Of a stretch of DNA of 26,341 bases, positions 6,957 to 13,621 are shown one piece after another. The stretch spans positions 1 through 26,341 of the forward strand of contig JAPLSI010000109.1 of assembly GCA_026398715.1 (NCBI GenBank), written 5' to 3'. A model generated the notes under the pieces. That model saw only the letters and a program-made list of their open reading frames with translations. It did not search any database and had not been told where the DNA came from. The DNA is from Gammaproteobacteria bacterium (GTDB lineage Bacteria; Pseudomonadota; Gammaproteobacteria; Xanthomonadales; Xanthomonadaceae). Within the stretch, counting starts at the first letter, position 1. Each line of letters opens with the position of its first letter. The translations under genes and the position numbers were made by a program.

Positions 6957-8120
6957 TCAGAACGCGTTGATGCCCGTTACTTCGCGGCCGATCACCAACT
7001 GGTGCACGGTCTCGGTGCCTTCATAGGTGATGACCGACTCGAGGTTCAGCGCATGGCGGATCGGCGGATATTCGGTGGTGATGCCGGCGCCACCGAGGAT
7101 GTCGCGCGCCTCGCGCGAAATATCCAGGGCCATGCGCACGTTGTTCCACTTGGCCAGCGAAACCTGCGCCGGCTGCATCTGGCCCGCGTCCTTCAGCCGG
7201 CCCAATTGCAGGGACAGCAACTGCGCCAGCGTGATGCGCCGCGCCATGTCGGCGAGCTTCAGCTGTACGGCCTGCGTTGCCGCTATCGGTCGGTTGAACA
7301 GGATGCGCGACTTGGAGTATTCCAGCGCGCACTGGTAGCTGGATATGGCGGCGCCGATCGGACCCCAGGTAATGCCGAAGCGCGCCTGCGTCAGGCAGCC
7401 CAGCGGACCCTTCAGGCCCTTCACGTTGGGCAGGCGCTGGCTGTCGGGCACGCGCACGTTGTCGAAGAACAACGCCGATGTCACCGAGGCGCGCAGGCTC
7501 ATCTTCTTGTGCACTTCCTGCGCGGCAAAGCCCGGCGTGCCCTTGTCGATCAGGAAGCCCTGGATGCCTTCGTCGGTCTGCGCCCAGACGATGGCCACAT
7601 CGGCCAGGTTGCCGTTGGTGATCCACATCTTGGCGCCGTTGATGATCCAGTCGCCGCCGTCACGGCGCGCGTTGGTCTTCATGTTGGCCGGATCGGATCC
7701 GCCCTGCGGCTCAGTCAGGCCGAAGCAGCCGATGACCTCGCCACGCGCCATGCGCGGCAGGTAGCGTTCGCGCTGTTCCTCGGAACCGTAGGCGTAGATC
7801 GGATACATGCACAGCGAGCTCTGCACGGACACGAAGCTTCGGATTCCCGAATCGCCGCGCTCGAGTTCCTGGCAGATCAGGCCGTAGCTGACCGAGTTCA
7901 AGCCAGCGCAACCGTATTTTTCCGGCAGCGAGGACCCGAACAGGCCCAGGGCGGCGATTTCGGGCACCAGTTCGGACGGGAATCGCGCCTGGTCGAAACA
8001 GTCGCCGATGATGGGTATCACGCGTTCATCGGTGAAACGCGCCACCGAGTCCTGGATCATGCGCTCCTCGTCGGACAGCAGGGCGCGTACGTCAAACAGG
8101 TCGGTCGGGTTCAGGGCCAT
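6957..8120 (-). CDS. gcdH: Acyl-CoA dehydrogenase, glutaryl-CoA dehydrogenase type
   Basis: A 387-aa FAD enzyme. Glutaryl-CoA dehydrogenase oxidises and decarboxylates glutaryl-CoA to crotonyl-CoA in lysine and tryptophan breakdown, passing electrons to ETF. CFGLTEPQGGSDPANMKT is the first acyl-CoA dehydrogenase signature and WITNG follows. The C-terminal segment TYEGTETVHQLVIGREVTGI places the catalytic base at Glu367, the position used by glutaryl-CoA dehydrogenases (YEGT). The C-terminal end TGINAF is also typical of that subfamily. First gene of the minus-strand run with GNAT, GST and E1 genes. I did not check every residue that separates glutaryl-CoA from other short-chain substrates, so subfamily is somewhat less certain than family. 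Confidence 0.85.
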   Translation of the reverse strand: MALNPTDLFDVRALLSDEERMIQDSVARFTDERVIPIIGDCFDQARFPSELVPEIAALGLFGSSLPEKYGCAGLNSVSYGLICQELERGDSGIRSFVSVQSSLCMYPIYAYGSEEQRERYLPRMARGEVIGCFGLTEPQGGSDPANMKTNARRDGGDWIINGAKMWITNGNLADVAIVWAQTDEGIQGFLIDKGTPGFAAQEVHKKMSLRASVTSALFFDNVRVPDSQRLPNVKGLKGPLGCLTQARFGITWGPIGAAISSYQCALEYSKSRILFNRPIAATQAVQLKLADMARRITLAQLLSLQLGRLKDAGQMQPAQVSLAKWNNVRMALDISREARDILGGAGITTEYPPIRHALNLESVITYEGTETVHQLVIGREVTGINAF

Positions 8121-8150
8121 CGGGATTGCCTAGCGGATTGGTTAAACCGC

Positions 8151-8156
8151 CATTTT
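8151..8156 (-). promoter_or_regulatory. Candidate -10 hexamer (TAAAAT) upstream of the acyl-CoA dehydrogenase gene
   Basis: TAAAAT on the minus strand, 30 bases before the ATG at 8120, in the 98-base gap after the glycine-zipper gene. A transcript starting near 8144 would have a leader of about 24 bases. The -35 region is not recognisable, so this is a weak call. Confidence 0.3.
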
Positions 8157-8218
8157 AGCCCGAGTGGCCCTGCCGGCGCATGCAGGTGCCGTGATCAAAT
8201 CGGTCGCCGGAACCGCTT

Positions 8219-8911
8219 TCAGCCCCGTTTGATGCCCGCGGCGGAGTCTGTCACGACGATGGCGCCGTCCTTCATCAGCAGCTTTTCGCCCGGCTTGGTG
8301 TCCATTCGCAGGGTGCCGTTGCGGTCGCGATACTGCCAGTCCACGTCATAGCCGATGACCCGGTCGCGCTCGCCCAGCCAGATCTGGTCGCCCGGATTCT
8401 TGCTGACTCGCTTGCTCAGCACCCGGCCGCCCATCTCGTACTGCACTTCGTAGCCGACGGTGGTCGACTTCTGGCGGGTTTCTGTGTGGCAGACGCGCTG
8501 CGTCTGCGTCGTCACCCGGCCGCCCTGATGGCGTCGGTCGATCTGGCGACCGGCATAGCCGCCGCCGACCAGGCCGGCCACGGTCGCAAGCTTGCGGCCA
8601 TCGCCGCCGCCTACCTGGTTACCCACCAGTCCGCCGATCAGCGCGCCGGCGACCATGCCGTCCTTGTCGCCGAAGCGTTCCGGCTGGCGAACCTGCACGG
8701 ACTGGTTGTCGCATACCTGCTGCGGCACGTCGCGGGTCTGGGTGATCGGAACGACGTCGGTGACGTCTGCGTAGATCGGTTCGGTCACGGTGATGGGCGT
8801 CGCCCGGACTACCTGCGCGTACTGCGGGCCGATCACGCCAGTGCGATAGGCGCCGATGGCGGCACCGGTGCCGAGGATGGCGACGATCGCTACTGCAAGG
8901 TTCCTGTTCAT
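8219..8911 (-). CDS. Glycine-zipper 2TM domain envelope protein
   Basis: A 230-aa protein with an N-terminal hydrophobic segment (MNRNLAVAIVAILGTGAAIG), read as a signal anchor or signal peptide. Residues about 80-125 form a glycine zipper (GMVAGALIGGLVGNQVGGGD, then GLVGGGYAGRQIDR) of the kind found in outer-membrane proteins of the 17-kDa antigen/SlyB group. The C-terminal part (about 130-215) contains GYEVQYEMGGRVLSKRV and YRDRNGTLRMDTKPGEKL, a common companion of this zipper. A role in envelope integrity is inferred from the family only. The open frame continues upstream to 9823, but the ATG at 8911 has a GGAG site and a signal-like start, so the longer reading is rejected. Confidence 0.82.
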   Translation of the reverse strand: MNRNLAVAIVAILGTGAAIGAYRTGVIGPQYAQVVRATPITVTEPIYADVTDVVPITQTRDVPQQVCDNQSVQVRQPERFGDKDGMVAGALIGGLVGNQVGGGDGRKLATVAGLVGGGYAGRQIDRRHQGGRVTTQTQRVCHTETRQKSTTVGYEVQYEMGGRVLSKRVSKNPGDQIWLGERDRVIGYDVDWQYRDRNGTLRMDTKPGEKLLMKDGAIVVTDSAAGIKRG

Positions 8912-8931
8912 GGTTTTTTCTCCTATCGGAC

Positions 8932-8964
8932 GGACGAGCCGTCCAGCGGGGCGATGATGGCCCC
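8932..8964 (-). other. Two adjacent inverted repeats in the 5' region of the glycine-zipper gene
   Basis: GGACG-AGC-CGTCC at 8932-8944 and GGGGC-GATGATG-GCCCC at 8948-8964 are perfect 5-base stems lying in the 130-base divergent region between the glycine-zipper gene (8911) and the DUF6116-like gene (9042). They could be RNA hairpins or operator half-sites. Function unknown. Confidence 0.3.
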
Positions 8965-9041
8965 GGCGGCCTGAACGACAGCCTGTTCCGCCGTGAAGTC
9001 GTTCATCGCGCATGGTAGTTTTGAGGCCAAGGAGTGTCCCC

Positions 9042-9254
9042 ATGTCCAGTCCCCTGCTCGGCCCCATATTCGCTTTCGCAGGTCGCCTGCGCTTCCCCAC
9101 CCTGTTCCTGATCACGGCGGGCCTGTTTCTTTTCGATTTGGTGATACCCGACCTGGTGCCCTTCGTCGACGAGATCCTGCTGGGGCTCGGAACCCTGATC
9201 CTGTCGTCCTGGAAACGAGGACGCGGAAGCGAAAAGCCAGCCGCGCTCGAGTAG
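9042..9254 (+). CDS. Small membrane protein, DUF6116-like
   Basis: A 70-aa protein with AAGGAG 7 bases before the ATG, which decides the start. It is dominated by hydrophobic stretches (FPTLFLITAGLFLFDLVIPD and FVDEILLGLGTLILSSW), probably two membrane helices, and ends in a basic, charged tail (KRGRGSEKPAALE). It resembles the short DUF6116 proteins I know from Lysobacterales; function is unknown. The TatD-type gene begins 5 bases after its stop, so the two are co-transcribed. Confidence 0.75.
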   Translation: MSSPLLGPIFAFAGRLRFPTLFLITAGLFLFDLVIPDLVPFVDEILLGLGTLILSSWKRGRGSEKPAALE

Positions 9255-9259
9255 CTTCG

Positions 9260-10027
9260 ATGCCGCTGGCTTTGTTCGACAGCCACAGCCACCTGGACGC
9301 GCCCGAATTCGACGACGACCGGGCAGTGGTCTTGCAGCGCGCCCACGACGCCGGCGTAACCGAACAGTTGGTGCCGGCGGTGGACCATGATTCCTGGCCA
9401 AGACTGCGCGAGGTCTGCGCCGCCGTCCCCGGACTGTACCCGGCCTATGGCCTGCATCCGATGTACCTCCACCGGCATAGGCCCGAGCACCTTCCGGCAT
9501 TGCGCGAGTGGATCGAGCGCGAGCGACCCCGCGCGATCGGCGAGTGCGGACTCGACTTTTTCGTGGACGGTCTCGATGCCGAGCTGCAGAGGCACTACCT
9601 GCGAAAACAGCTTGAGCTCGCCCGGGAATTCGACTTGCCCGTGGTGCTGCACGCCCGTCGCGCCGTCGAGGAGATAACTGCCACATTGCGCGGCATCGGC
9701 GGGCTTCGCGGCGTCGTCCACAGCTATTCGGGCAGCGAAGAACAAGCCCGGCAGCTGTTCGGCATGGGTTTCATGATCGGCATTGGCGGGCCGCTGACCT
9801 ACGACCGGGCGAAACGACTGCACCGGCTGGTCGCTGCCATGCCACTGGAGTTCCTGCTGCTGGAAACCGATTCACCCGACCAGCCCGATGCCTTGAATCG
9901 CGGCCAGCGCAACGAACCTGCGCGTCTTCAACTCGTGCTTGACGCCGTGGCCCGATTGCGGAATTCGAATCCCGACGAAATCGCCAGCGCGACGCGTGCC
10001 AACGCCAGGCGCTTGCTGGGCCTCTAG
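9260..10027 (+). CDS. TatD family metal-dependent hydrolase
   Basis: A 255-aa TIM-barrel metallohydrolase of the TatD family, whose members act as 3'-5' exonucleases or DNases and in some cases as D-tyrosyl-tRNA-related quality factors. Metal and active-site motifs are in order: FDSHSHLD (about 6-13), GLHP, IGECGLDFF with the bridging Glu, LHARRA, VHSYSGS and LETDSPDQ with the final Asp. The length matches the family. It follows the DUF6116-like gene by 5 bases. Its TAG stop lies in a CTAG tetramer that also carries the tcdA stop on the other strand. Confidence 0.93.
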   Translation: MPLALFDSHSHLDAPEFDDDRAVVLQRAHDAGVTEQLVPAVDHDSWPRLREVCAAVPGLYPAYGLHPMYLHRHRPEHLPALREWIERERPRAIGECGLDFFVDGLDAELQRHYLRKQLELAREFDLPVVLHARRAVEEITATLRGIGGLRGVVHSYSGSEEQARQLFGMGFMIGIGGPLTYDRAKRLHRLVAAMPLEFLLLETDSPDQPDALNRGQRNEPARLQLVLDAVARLRNSNPDEIASATRANARRLLGL

Positions 10028-10830
10028 ACCTTCGCTTCAGTGCCCGTCTGGCGGAGCAGGATTTCAATGGCCTTGCCTGCCGCGGCAAAGGCGAAGCTTC
10101 CCGTCACGTGCGTCGCGGCACCCAGCCCCGCGCCGCAATCGAGTTTCATGGCGGCATCGGGCCCCAGCGCCGGCCGTGTTCCGCATACGGAACCATCGGC
10201 CTGCGGGTAGCGCACGTTTTCGAGCGAATAGACGGCAGGAACGCTGAAATAGCGATCCTTGCCCTTGGGGAAATTGAAATCGGAGCGCAACTTCTTCCTG
10301 ACCAGCGCAAGCAACGCGTCATGCTCGGTCCGCGACAGGTCGCGCACACGCACCTGGGTCGCATCGGTACGTCCGCCAGCCGAGCCAACCACCACCAGTG
10401 GTTGCTTGCGCCTGCGACACCATGCGATCAGCTCGACCTTGCTGCGAAAACTGTCGCAGGCATCGAGCACCAGGTCGTAGTCGCGACCAAGCAATTCGGA
10501 CAGATTGGTCGGCAGCAGGAATTTCGCCACCGCATCCACTTGCGCCAGGGGATTGATGGCAAGGCAGCGTTCCGCCAGGACTTCGGCCTTGTTGCGCCCG
10601 AATTGGCCGTCGAGCGCATGCAACTGGCGATTGGTATTGGACAGGCAGACCTCATCGGCGTCGATCAGGGTCAGCTTGCCCACGCCGCTGCGCACCAGCG
10701 ACTCCACGGCCCACGATCCAACCCCGCCCAGCCCCACGACACAGACATGCTTGCCGGCCAGACGCTGCGCGCTGCCGACGCCGTACAGCCGATCGATTCC
10801 GGAGAACCGGTCCCGCAGGATTTTTTGCAT
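10024..10830 (-). CDS. tcdA: tRNA threonylcarbamoyladenosine dehydratase TcdA
   Basis: E1-like ATP-dependent enzyme that converts t6A37 of tRNA to the cyclic form ct6A. The 268-aa protein shows the nucleotide-binding loop GLGGVGSW (33-40), LIDADEVCLSNTNRQ (55-69) and DACDSFRSK, all characteristic of TcdA/CsdL within the ThiF/MoeB superfamily. The segment near RDLSRTEHDALLALVR and GKDRYFSVPAVYS is specific to TcdA. ThiF-type zinc CxxC pairs are absent, as expected for this branch. It is convergent with the TatD-type gene (4-base overlap) and divergent from the lipoprotein gene. TACAAT lies 5 bases before the ATG. Confidence 0.95.
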   Translation of the reverse strand: MQKILRDRFSGIDRLYGVGSAQRLAGKHVCVVGLGGVGSWAVESLVRSGVGKLTLIDADEVCLSNTNRQLHALDGQFGRNKAEVLAERCLAINPLAQVDAVAKFLLPTNLSELLGRDYDLVLDACDSFRSKVELIAWCRRRKQPLVVVGSAGGRTDATQVRVRDLSRTEHDALLALVRKKLRSDFNFPKGKDRYFSVPAVYSLENVRYPQADGSVCGTRPALGPDAAMKLDCGAGLGAATHVTGSFAFAAAGKAIEILLRQTGTEAKV

Positions 10831-10835
10831 CCCTT

Positions 10836-10841
10836 ATTGTA
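10836..10841 (-). promoter_or_regulatory. Candidate -10 hexamer (TACAAT) of a leaderless tcdA transcript
   Basis: TACAAT on the minus strand (5 of 6 consensus) ends 5 bases before the tcdA ATG. The intervening AAGGG is SD-like but would have no spacing to the ATG, so it is unlikely to work as a ribosome-binding site. No clear -35 hexamer. Confidence 0.4.
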
Positions 10842-10924
10842 CGGCGACCCATGCGGTGGCCGGGAGGCAGACGCCATTCAGGCGCCGACAGCTAGATTTT
10901 GACGTCCGATCCACGGAAGCCGCC

Positions 10925-11335
10925 ATGCGAATTGCCCTATTCACCAGCCTGCTGGCCTGTGCCGCCCTTGCTGCCTGTTCCGGCCCGACCCAGGTTCGCC
11001 CGGTTGCACCGACCGAGCCGGTGTCGCGGCCTGCCCCGCCTCCGGCCGCCCCCCGGCCTTGCACGAGTTGCGGGCGGGTAGAAAGAATTGACGTGGTCAC
11101 TTCCGCAGCCGCGCCCAAGGACAAGGCCGTCCTCGGTGGCGTGGTCGGTGGCGTACTGACCCGACCCGCGGCGTCCCCGGCCGGGTCGGCGGGCGGCACC
11201 ACCAGGAGTTACCGCCTGACCATCCGCCTGGACGCGGGCCGGCAACTGCTGGTCACGCAGAAAGTGATATCACCCAATCTGAAGGTCGGCTCACGCGTCC
11301 GGGTTGAAGGCTCGCGCGTCGTGCTGCTGCGCTGA
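10925..11335 (+). CDS. Putative outer-membrane lipoprotein with degenerate glycine zipper
   Basis: A 136-aa protein with a lipoprotein signal peptide and lipobox LAAC (15-18), Cys18 being the predicted lipidation site. Residue 19 is Ser, not Asp, so outer-membrane sorting is expected. A Pro/Ala-rich spacer (about 19-45) is followed by CTSCGRVERIDVV, then AVLGGVVGGVL, a short glycine zipper. The C-terminal part (RLTIRLDAGRQLLVTQ and VGSRVRVEGSRVVLL) resembles the beta-domain of SlyB-type lipoproteins. GGAAG lies upstream of the ATG. Function unknown beyond envelope association. Confidence 0.72.
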   Translation: MRIALFTSLLACAALAACSGPTQVRPVAPTEPVSRPAPPPAAPRPCTSCGRVERIDVVTSAAAPKDKAVLGGVVGGVLTRPAASPAGSAGGTTRSYRLTIRLDAGRQLLVTQKVISPNLKVGSRVRVEGSRVVLLR

Positions 11336-11399
11336 AACCAGGCATCGGGCGCGAGTTTCGGCCCATGCTAACCTCCACGAAAAATCCGGAGCACCCCGA

Positions 11400-11798
11400 A
11401 TGCGTTCATTGGTCCTGTTGCTGGTCGGCCTGCTGGTCGGCGCGTTGTGCACAATCATCGCGGTCAACGCCCTGAACCGCGGAACCGCGTATCCGAACGC
11501 CGTGATGGCCTTGATGGGCCAACAGATGAAGGCCATCGACCAGAGCATCAAGCAAAGCCGGTGCGCGTCCACGGACCTGACGCCGCGATTGCAGACCCTG
11601 CGCTTCGTGGCCAACGACATCGAGCCGGCGTTTGCCGACATGAAGGACGAAGTGCAGTTCGGCCGCTATGCCGCCGACCTGCGTGCCGCCTCCGATGCTG
11701 CGCTGATGACCCCACCGGCTAGCTGTGCGGCGGCATCGGCAGCCCTGTCGAACCTCAAGAAGTCCTGCGACAGCTGCCACCGCGATTACAAAGGCTAG
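11400..11798 (+). CDS. Small cytochrome c'-like protein, membrane-anchored
   Basis: A 132-aa protein with an N-terminal hydrophobic helix (about 3-24) that could be an uncleaved anchor or signal peptide, then about 100 mostly helical residues ending in one c-type heme motif CDSCH (Cys123, Cys126, His127) five residues from the C-terminus. A heme site on the last helix of a four-helix bundle is the layout of cytochrome c'. These proteins bind NO or carry electrons in the periplasm. Two extra cysteines (Cys55, Cys109) could form a disulfide. GGAG precedes the ATG. The next gene is the M35 protease about 110 bases downstream; no functional link is evident. Confidence 0.7.
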   Translation: MRSLVLLLVGLLVGALCTIIAVNALNRGTAYPNAVMALMGQQMKAIDQSIKQSRCASTDLTPRLQTLRFVANDIEPAFADMKDEVQFGRYAADLRAASDAALMTPPASCAAASAALSNLKKSCDSCHRDYKG

Positions 11799-11863
11799 CG
11801 CCGGCCGCGCCATTCTTGCGGCGGCGCAACATGCCAACTGGCTCACAATTGGCTATGGTCGGG

Positions 11864-11885
11864 AGGTCCGCCGCATTGCGGACCT
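11864..11885 (+). other. Perfect hairpin upstream of the M35 protease gene
   Basis: AGGTCCGC (11864-11871) and GCGGACCT (11878-11885) form an 8-base perfect stem around the loop CGCATT. It lies between the cytochrome gene and the GGGGAG ribosome-binding site of the protease. A TATGGT hexamer (11854-11859) sits just before it. It may be a 5' leader structure of the protease mRNA or a weak terminator of the upstream gene; only a short TTCTT follows. Confidence 0.45.
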
Positions 11886-11911
11886 TCTTGCCACCTTCCT
11901 GGGGAGTCTGC

Positions 11912-13027
11912 ATGACCCGTACCGTCCGCAATATCGTGTTGGCCACCGCGCTTGTCGCCGCCACCGGAACCGCCTTCGCTGCCCGCCAGGGCGCGGAACC
12001 CGTCGTCCGCAATCCGCTCGCCATCAGCATGCTCGCCGACAGCAGCAGCGCCCAGGCGTTCATGGGCCAGGTCGACTTCAAGATCACCAACAACAGCCGC
12101 GATGTCCTGAAGGTCCCGTACTGGCAGTTGCCGGGCGCCAGCGAGGAAAGCAAGCTGTTCCAGGTCTATCGCGACGGCAAGGTGGCCACCTATCTCGGTC
12201 CGATGATCAAGCGCCTCGCGCCGACGGAATCCGACTATGTCGTGTTCCAGCCCTACGAGACGAAAGTGTTCTCCGTGGACCTGAGCAAGAGCTACGACAT
12301 GAGCGAAACCGGTGAATACACGGTCAGCTTTGCTTCCATGCTCCAAGGCGCCAAGACCGGAAAGGGCCAGAAGGTCGCGGACCGCAACGGCCGCATGGCC
12401 AGCCTGAAGTCGCCTACCCTCAAGCTCTGGGTCGATGCCGACAATGCGCTCAAGGCCCTGAAGGGCGACATGAAGGCACAGGGCAAGCCTGGTTCGGGCG
12501 GCACCGTCTCCGGCGGGGTCACCTACGTGGGCTGCAGTTCGACCCAGATCAGCGGCGCAGGCGCCGGTGTCACGCAGGCCCGGGCCTATACCGAAAACGC
12601 CAAGGGCTACTTGAACGGCAACAACCAGGGTCCGCGCTACACGACCTGGATGGGCGCCTACACCAGCACCCGCTACAACACGGTCACCGGCAACTTCGTG
12701 AAGATCGACACTGCCATGGACCAGTCCGGCGGCCAGATCAAGATCAACTGTGGCTGCAACCAGAACTACTACGCCTATGTCTATCCGACCAAGCCGTACG
12801 AGATCTTCGTCTGCAAGGCTTTCTGGACTGCAGGCACCTCGGGCACCGACTCCAAGGCCGGCACCCTGATCCACGAAATGAGCCACTTCAACATCGTCGC
12901 CGCCACGGATGACATCGTGTATGGCCAGGCCGGGGCAAAGAGCCTCGCCATCTCAAGCCCGGACCAGGCGATCCAGAACGCCGACAGCCACGAGTACTTC
13001 GCGGAAAACACCCCGAACCAGAACTAA
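11912..13027 (+). CDS. Secreted M35 family metalloendopeptidase (peptidyl-Lys/deuterolysin-like)
   Basis: Predicted secreted zinc protease of 371 aa with a Sec signal peptide (about 1-23, ending GTAFA). The N-terminal domain (about 24-175) is a beta-rich region that probably acts as a pro-domain. The catalytic domain starts near GGVTYVGCSSTQ and shows INCGCNQNYYAYVYP, GTSGTDSKAGTLIHEMSHF and ATDDIVYG. HEMSH (321-325) supplies two zinc-binding His and the general base Glu; an Asp of TDD (332-334) is the third ligand of the aspzincin class. The GTDS segment and following Tyr-Gly are typical of the peptidyl-Lys endopeptidase branch, which includes the Aeromonas toxin AsaP1. A role in extracellular protein digestion is inferred. 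The start is fixed by GGGGAG and the signal peptide. Confidence 0.92.
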   Translation: MTRTVRNIVLATALVAATGTAFAARQGAEPVVRNPLAISMLADSSSAQAFMGQVDFKITNNSRDVLKVPYWQLPGASEESKLFQVYRDGKVATYLGPMIKRLAPTESDYVVFQPYETKVFSVDLSKSYDMSETGEYTVSFASMLQGAKTGKGQKVADRNGRMASLKSPTLKLWVDADNALKALKGDMKAQGKPGSGGTVSGGVTYVGCSSTQISGAGAGVTQARAYTENAKGYLNGNNQGPRYTTWMGAYTSTRYNTVTGNFVKIDTAMDQSGGQIKINCGCNQNYYAYVYPTKPYEIFVCKAFWTAGTSGTDSKAGTLIHEMSHFNIVAATDDIVYGQAGAKSLAISSPDQAIQNADSHEYFAENTPNQN

Positions 13028-13042
13028 TCTTCGGGTACCAGG

Positions 13043-13072
13043 AAAAAAGCCCGCTTCGGCGGGCTTTTTTTT
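13043..13072 (+). terminator. Rho-independent terminator after the M35 protease gene
   Basis: A6 tract (13043-13048), stem GCCCGC (13049-13054), loop TTCG, stem GCGGGC (13059-13064) and eight T residues (13065-13072). It starts 15 bases after the protease stop. The A tract makes it potentially active in both directions, but no minus-strand gene ends here. Confidence 0.93.
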
Positions 13073-13081
13073 GCCCGGCGT

Positions 13082-13110
13082 TTGGGCGCTGCATGCGAAT
13101 GACCTATGCT
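13082..13110 (+). promoter_or_regulatory. Candidate promoter of the DUF456 gene (leaderless arrangement)
   Basis: TTGGGC (13082-13087), a 17-base spacer and TATGCT (13105-13110); the -10 ends 6 bases before the ATG at 13117. It directly follows the intrinsic terminator of the upstream gene, so this gene needs its own promoter. No ribosome-binding site is visible. Confidence 0.5.
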
Positions 13111-13116
13111 CGGCGC

Positions 13117-13608
13117 ATGGATACCCAAACCCTGTTCTACGCCATCGCGGCGCTGCTCATCCTGGCTGGCCTCGCCGGCACCATCCTTCCCGCCCTGCCC
13201 GGCTTGCCGCTGATGTTCGCCGGCATGCTGCTTGCCGCGTGGGCCGGCAAGTTCGCGCTGATAGGTCCCTGGACGCTGGGCGCGCTGCTGGTGCTGACCC
13301 TGGTTTCGATCGCGGTGGATGTCTTCGCGACCGCACTGGGCGCAAAGCGAGTCGGCGCCAGTGGGCTCGCCATGCTGGGCGCTGCCATCGGCACGCTGGT
13401 CGGCGGCATCGTCTTCAGCCTGCCGGGCCTGATCCTGGGGCCGTTCCTCGGGGCGGTCGCGGGCGAAATGCTGCACGGCAAGCCGTGGCAGCATGCATCA
13501 CGCGTCGGCGCCGGCACATGGATCGGACTGGCCATCGGAACCGCCCTGAAACTGGCCCTCGCCTTCGCCATGCTCGGCATCTTCGTGTTCGCCTTGTTCT
13601 GGCCCTGA
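13117..13608 (+). CDS. DUF456 family inner-membrane protein
   Basis: A 163-aa very hydrophobic protein with four to five predicted membrane helices. The pattern LAGTILPALPGLPLMFAG and later GGIVFSLPGLILGPFLGA is the duplicated 'lPglPG/lPGli.GPflGa' signature of DUF456. The function of this family is not known to me. The ATG at 13117 was preferred over one at 13093 because the latter adds a hydrophilic stub (MRMTYARR) and overlaps the promoter-like region. It is convergent with the ABC permease gene, with only 13 bases between the stops. Confidence 0.85.
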   Translation: MDTQTLFYAIAALLILAGLAGTILPALPGLPLMFAGMLLAAWAGKFALIGPWTLGALLVLTLVSIAVDVFATALGAKRVGASGLAMLGAAIGTLVGGIVFSLPGLILGPFLGAVAGEMLHGKPWQHASRVGAGTWIGLAIGTALKLALAFAMLGIFVFALFWP

Positions 13609-13621
13609 GCCCGGCAGCGAG

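Noticed and set aside
5736..8351. Long plus-strand open frame of 871 codons
   Set aside because: It runs antisense to GST, GNAT and acyl-CoA dehydrogenase genes with clear motifs. High GC makes stop codons rare in the shadow frame, and the translation is rich in Arg, His and Gln without family motifs.
8912..9823. Upstream extension of the glycine-zipper gene (minus frame open to 9823)
   Set aside because: The extension is antisense to the TatD-type and DUF6116-like genes. The ATG at 8911 has a ribosome-binding site and a signal-like start.
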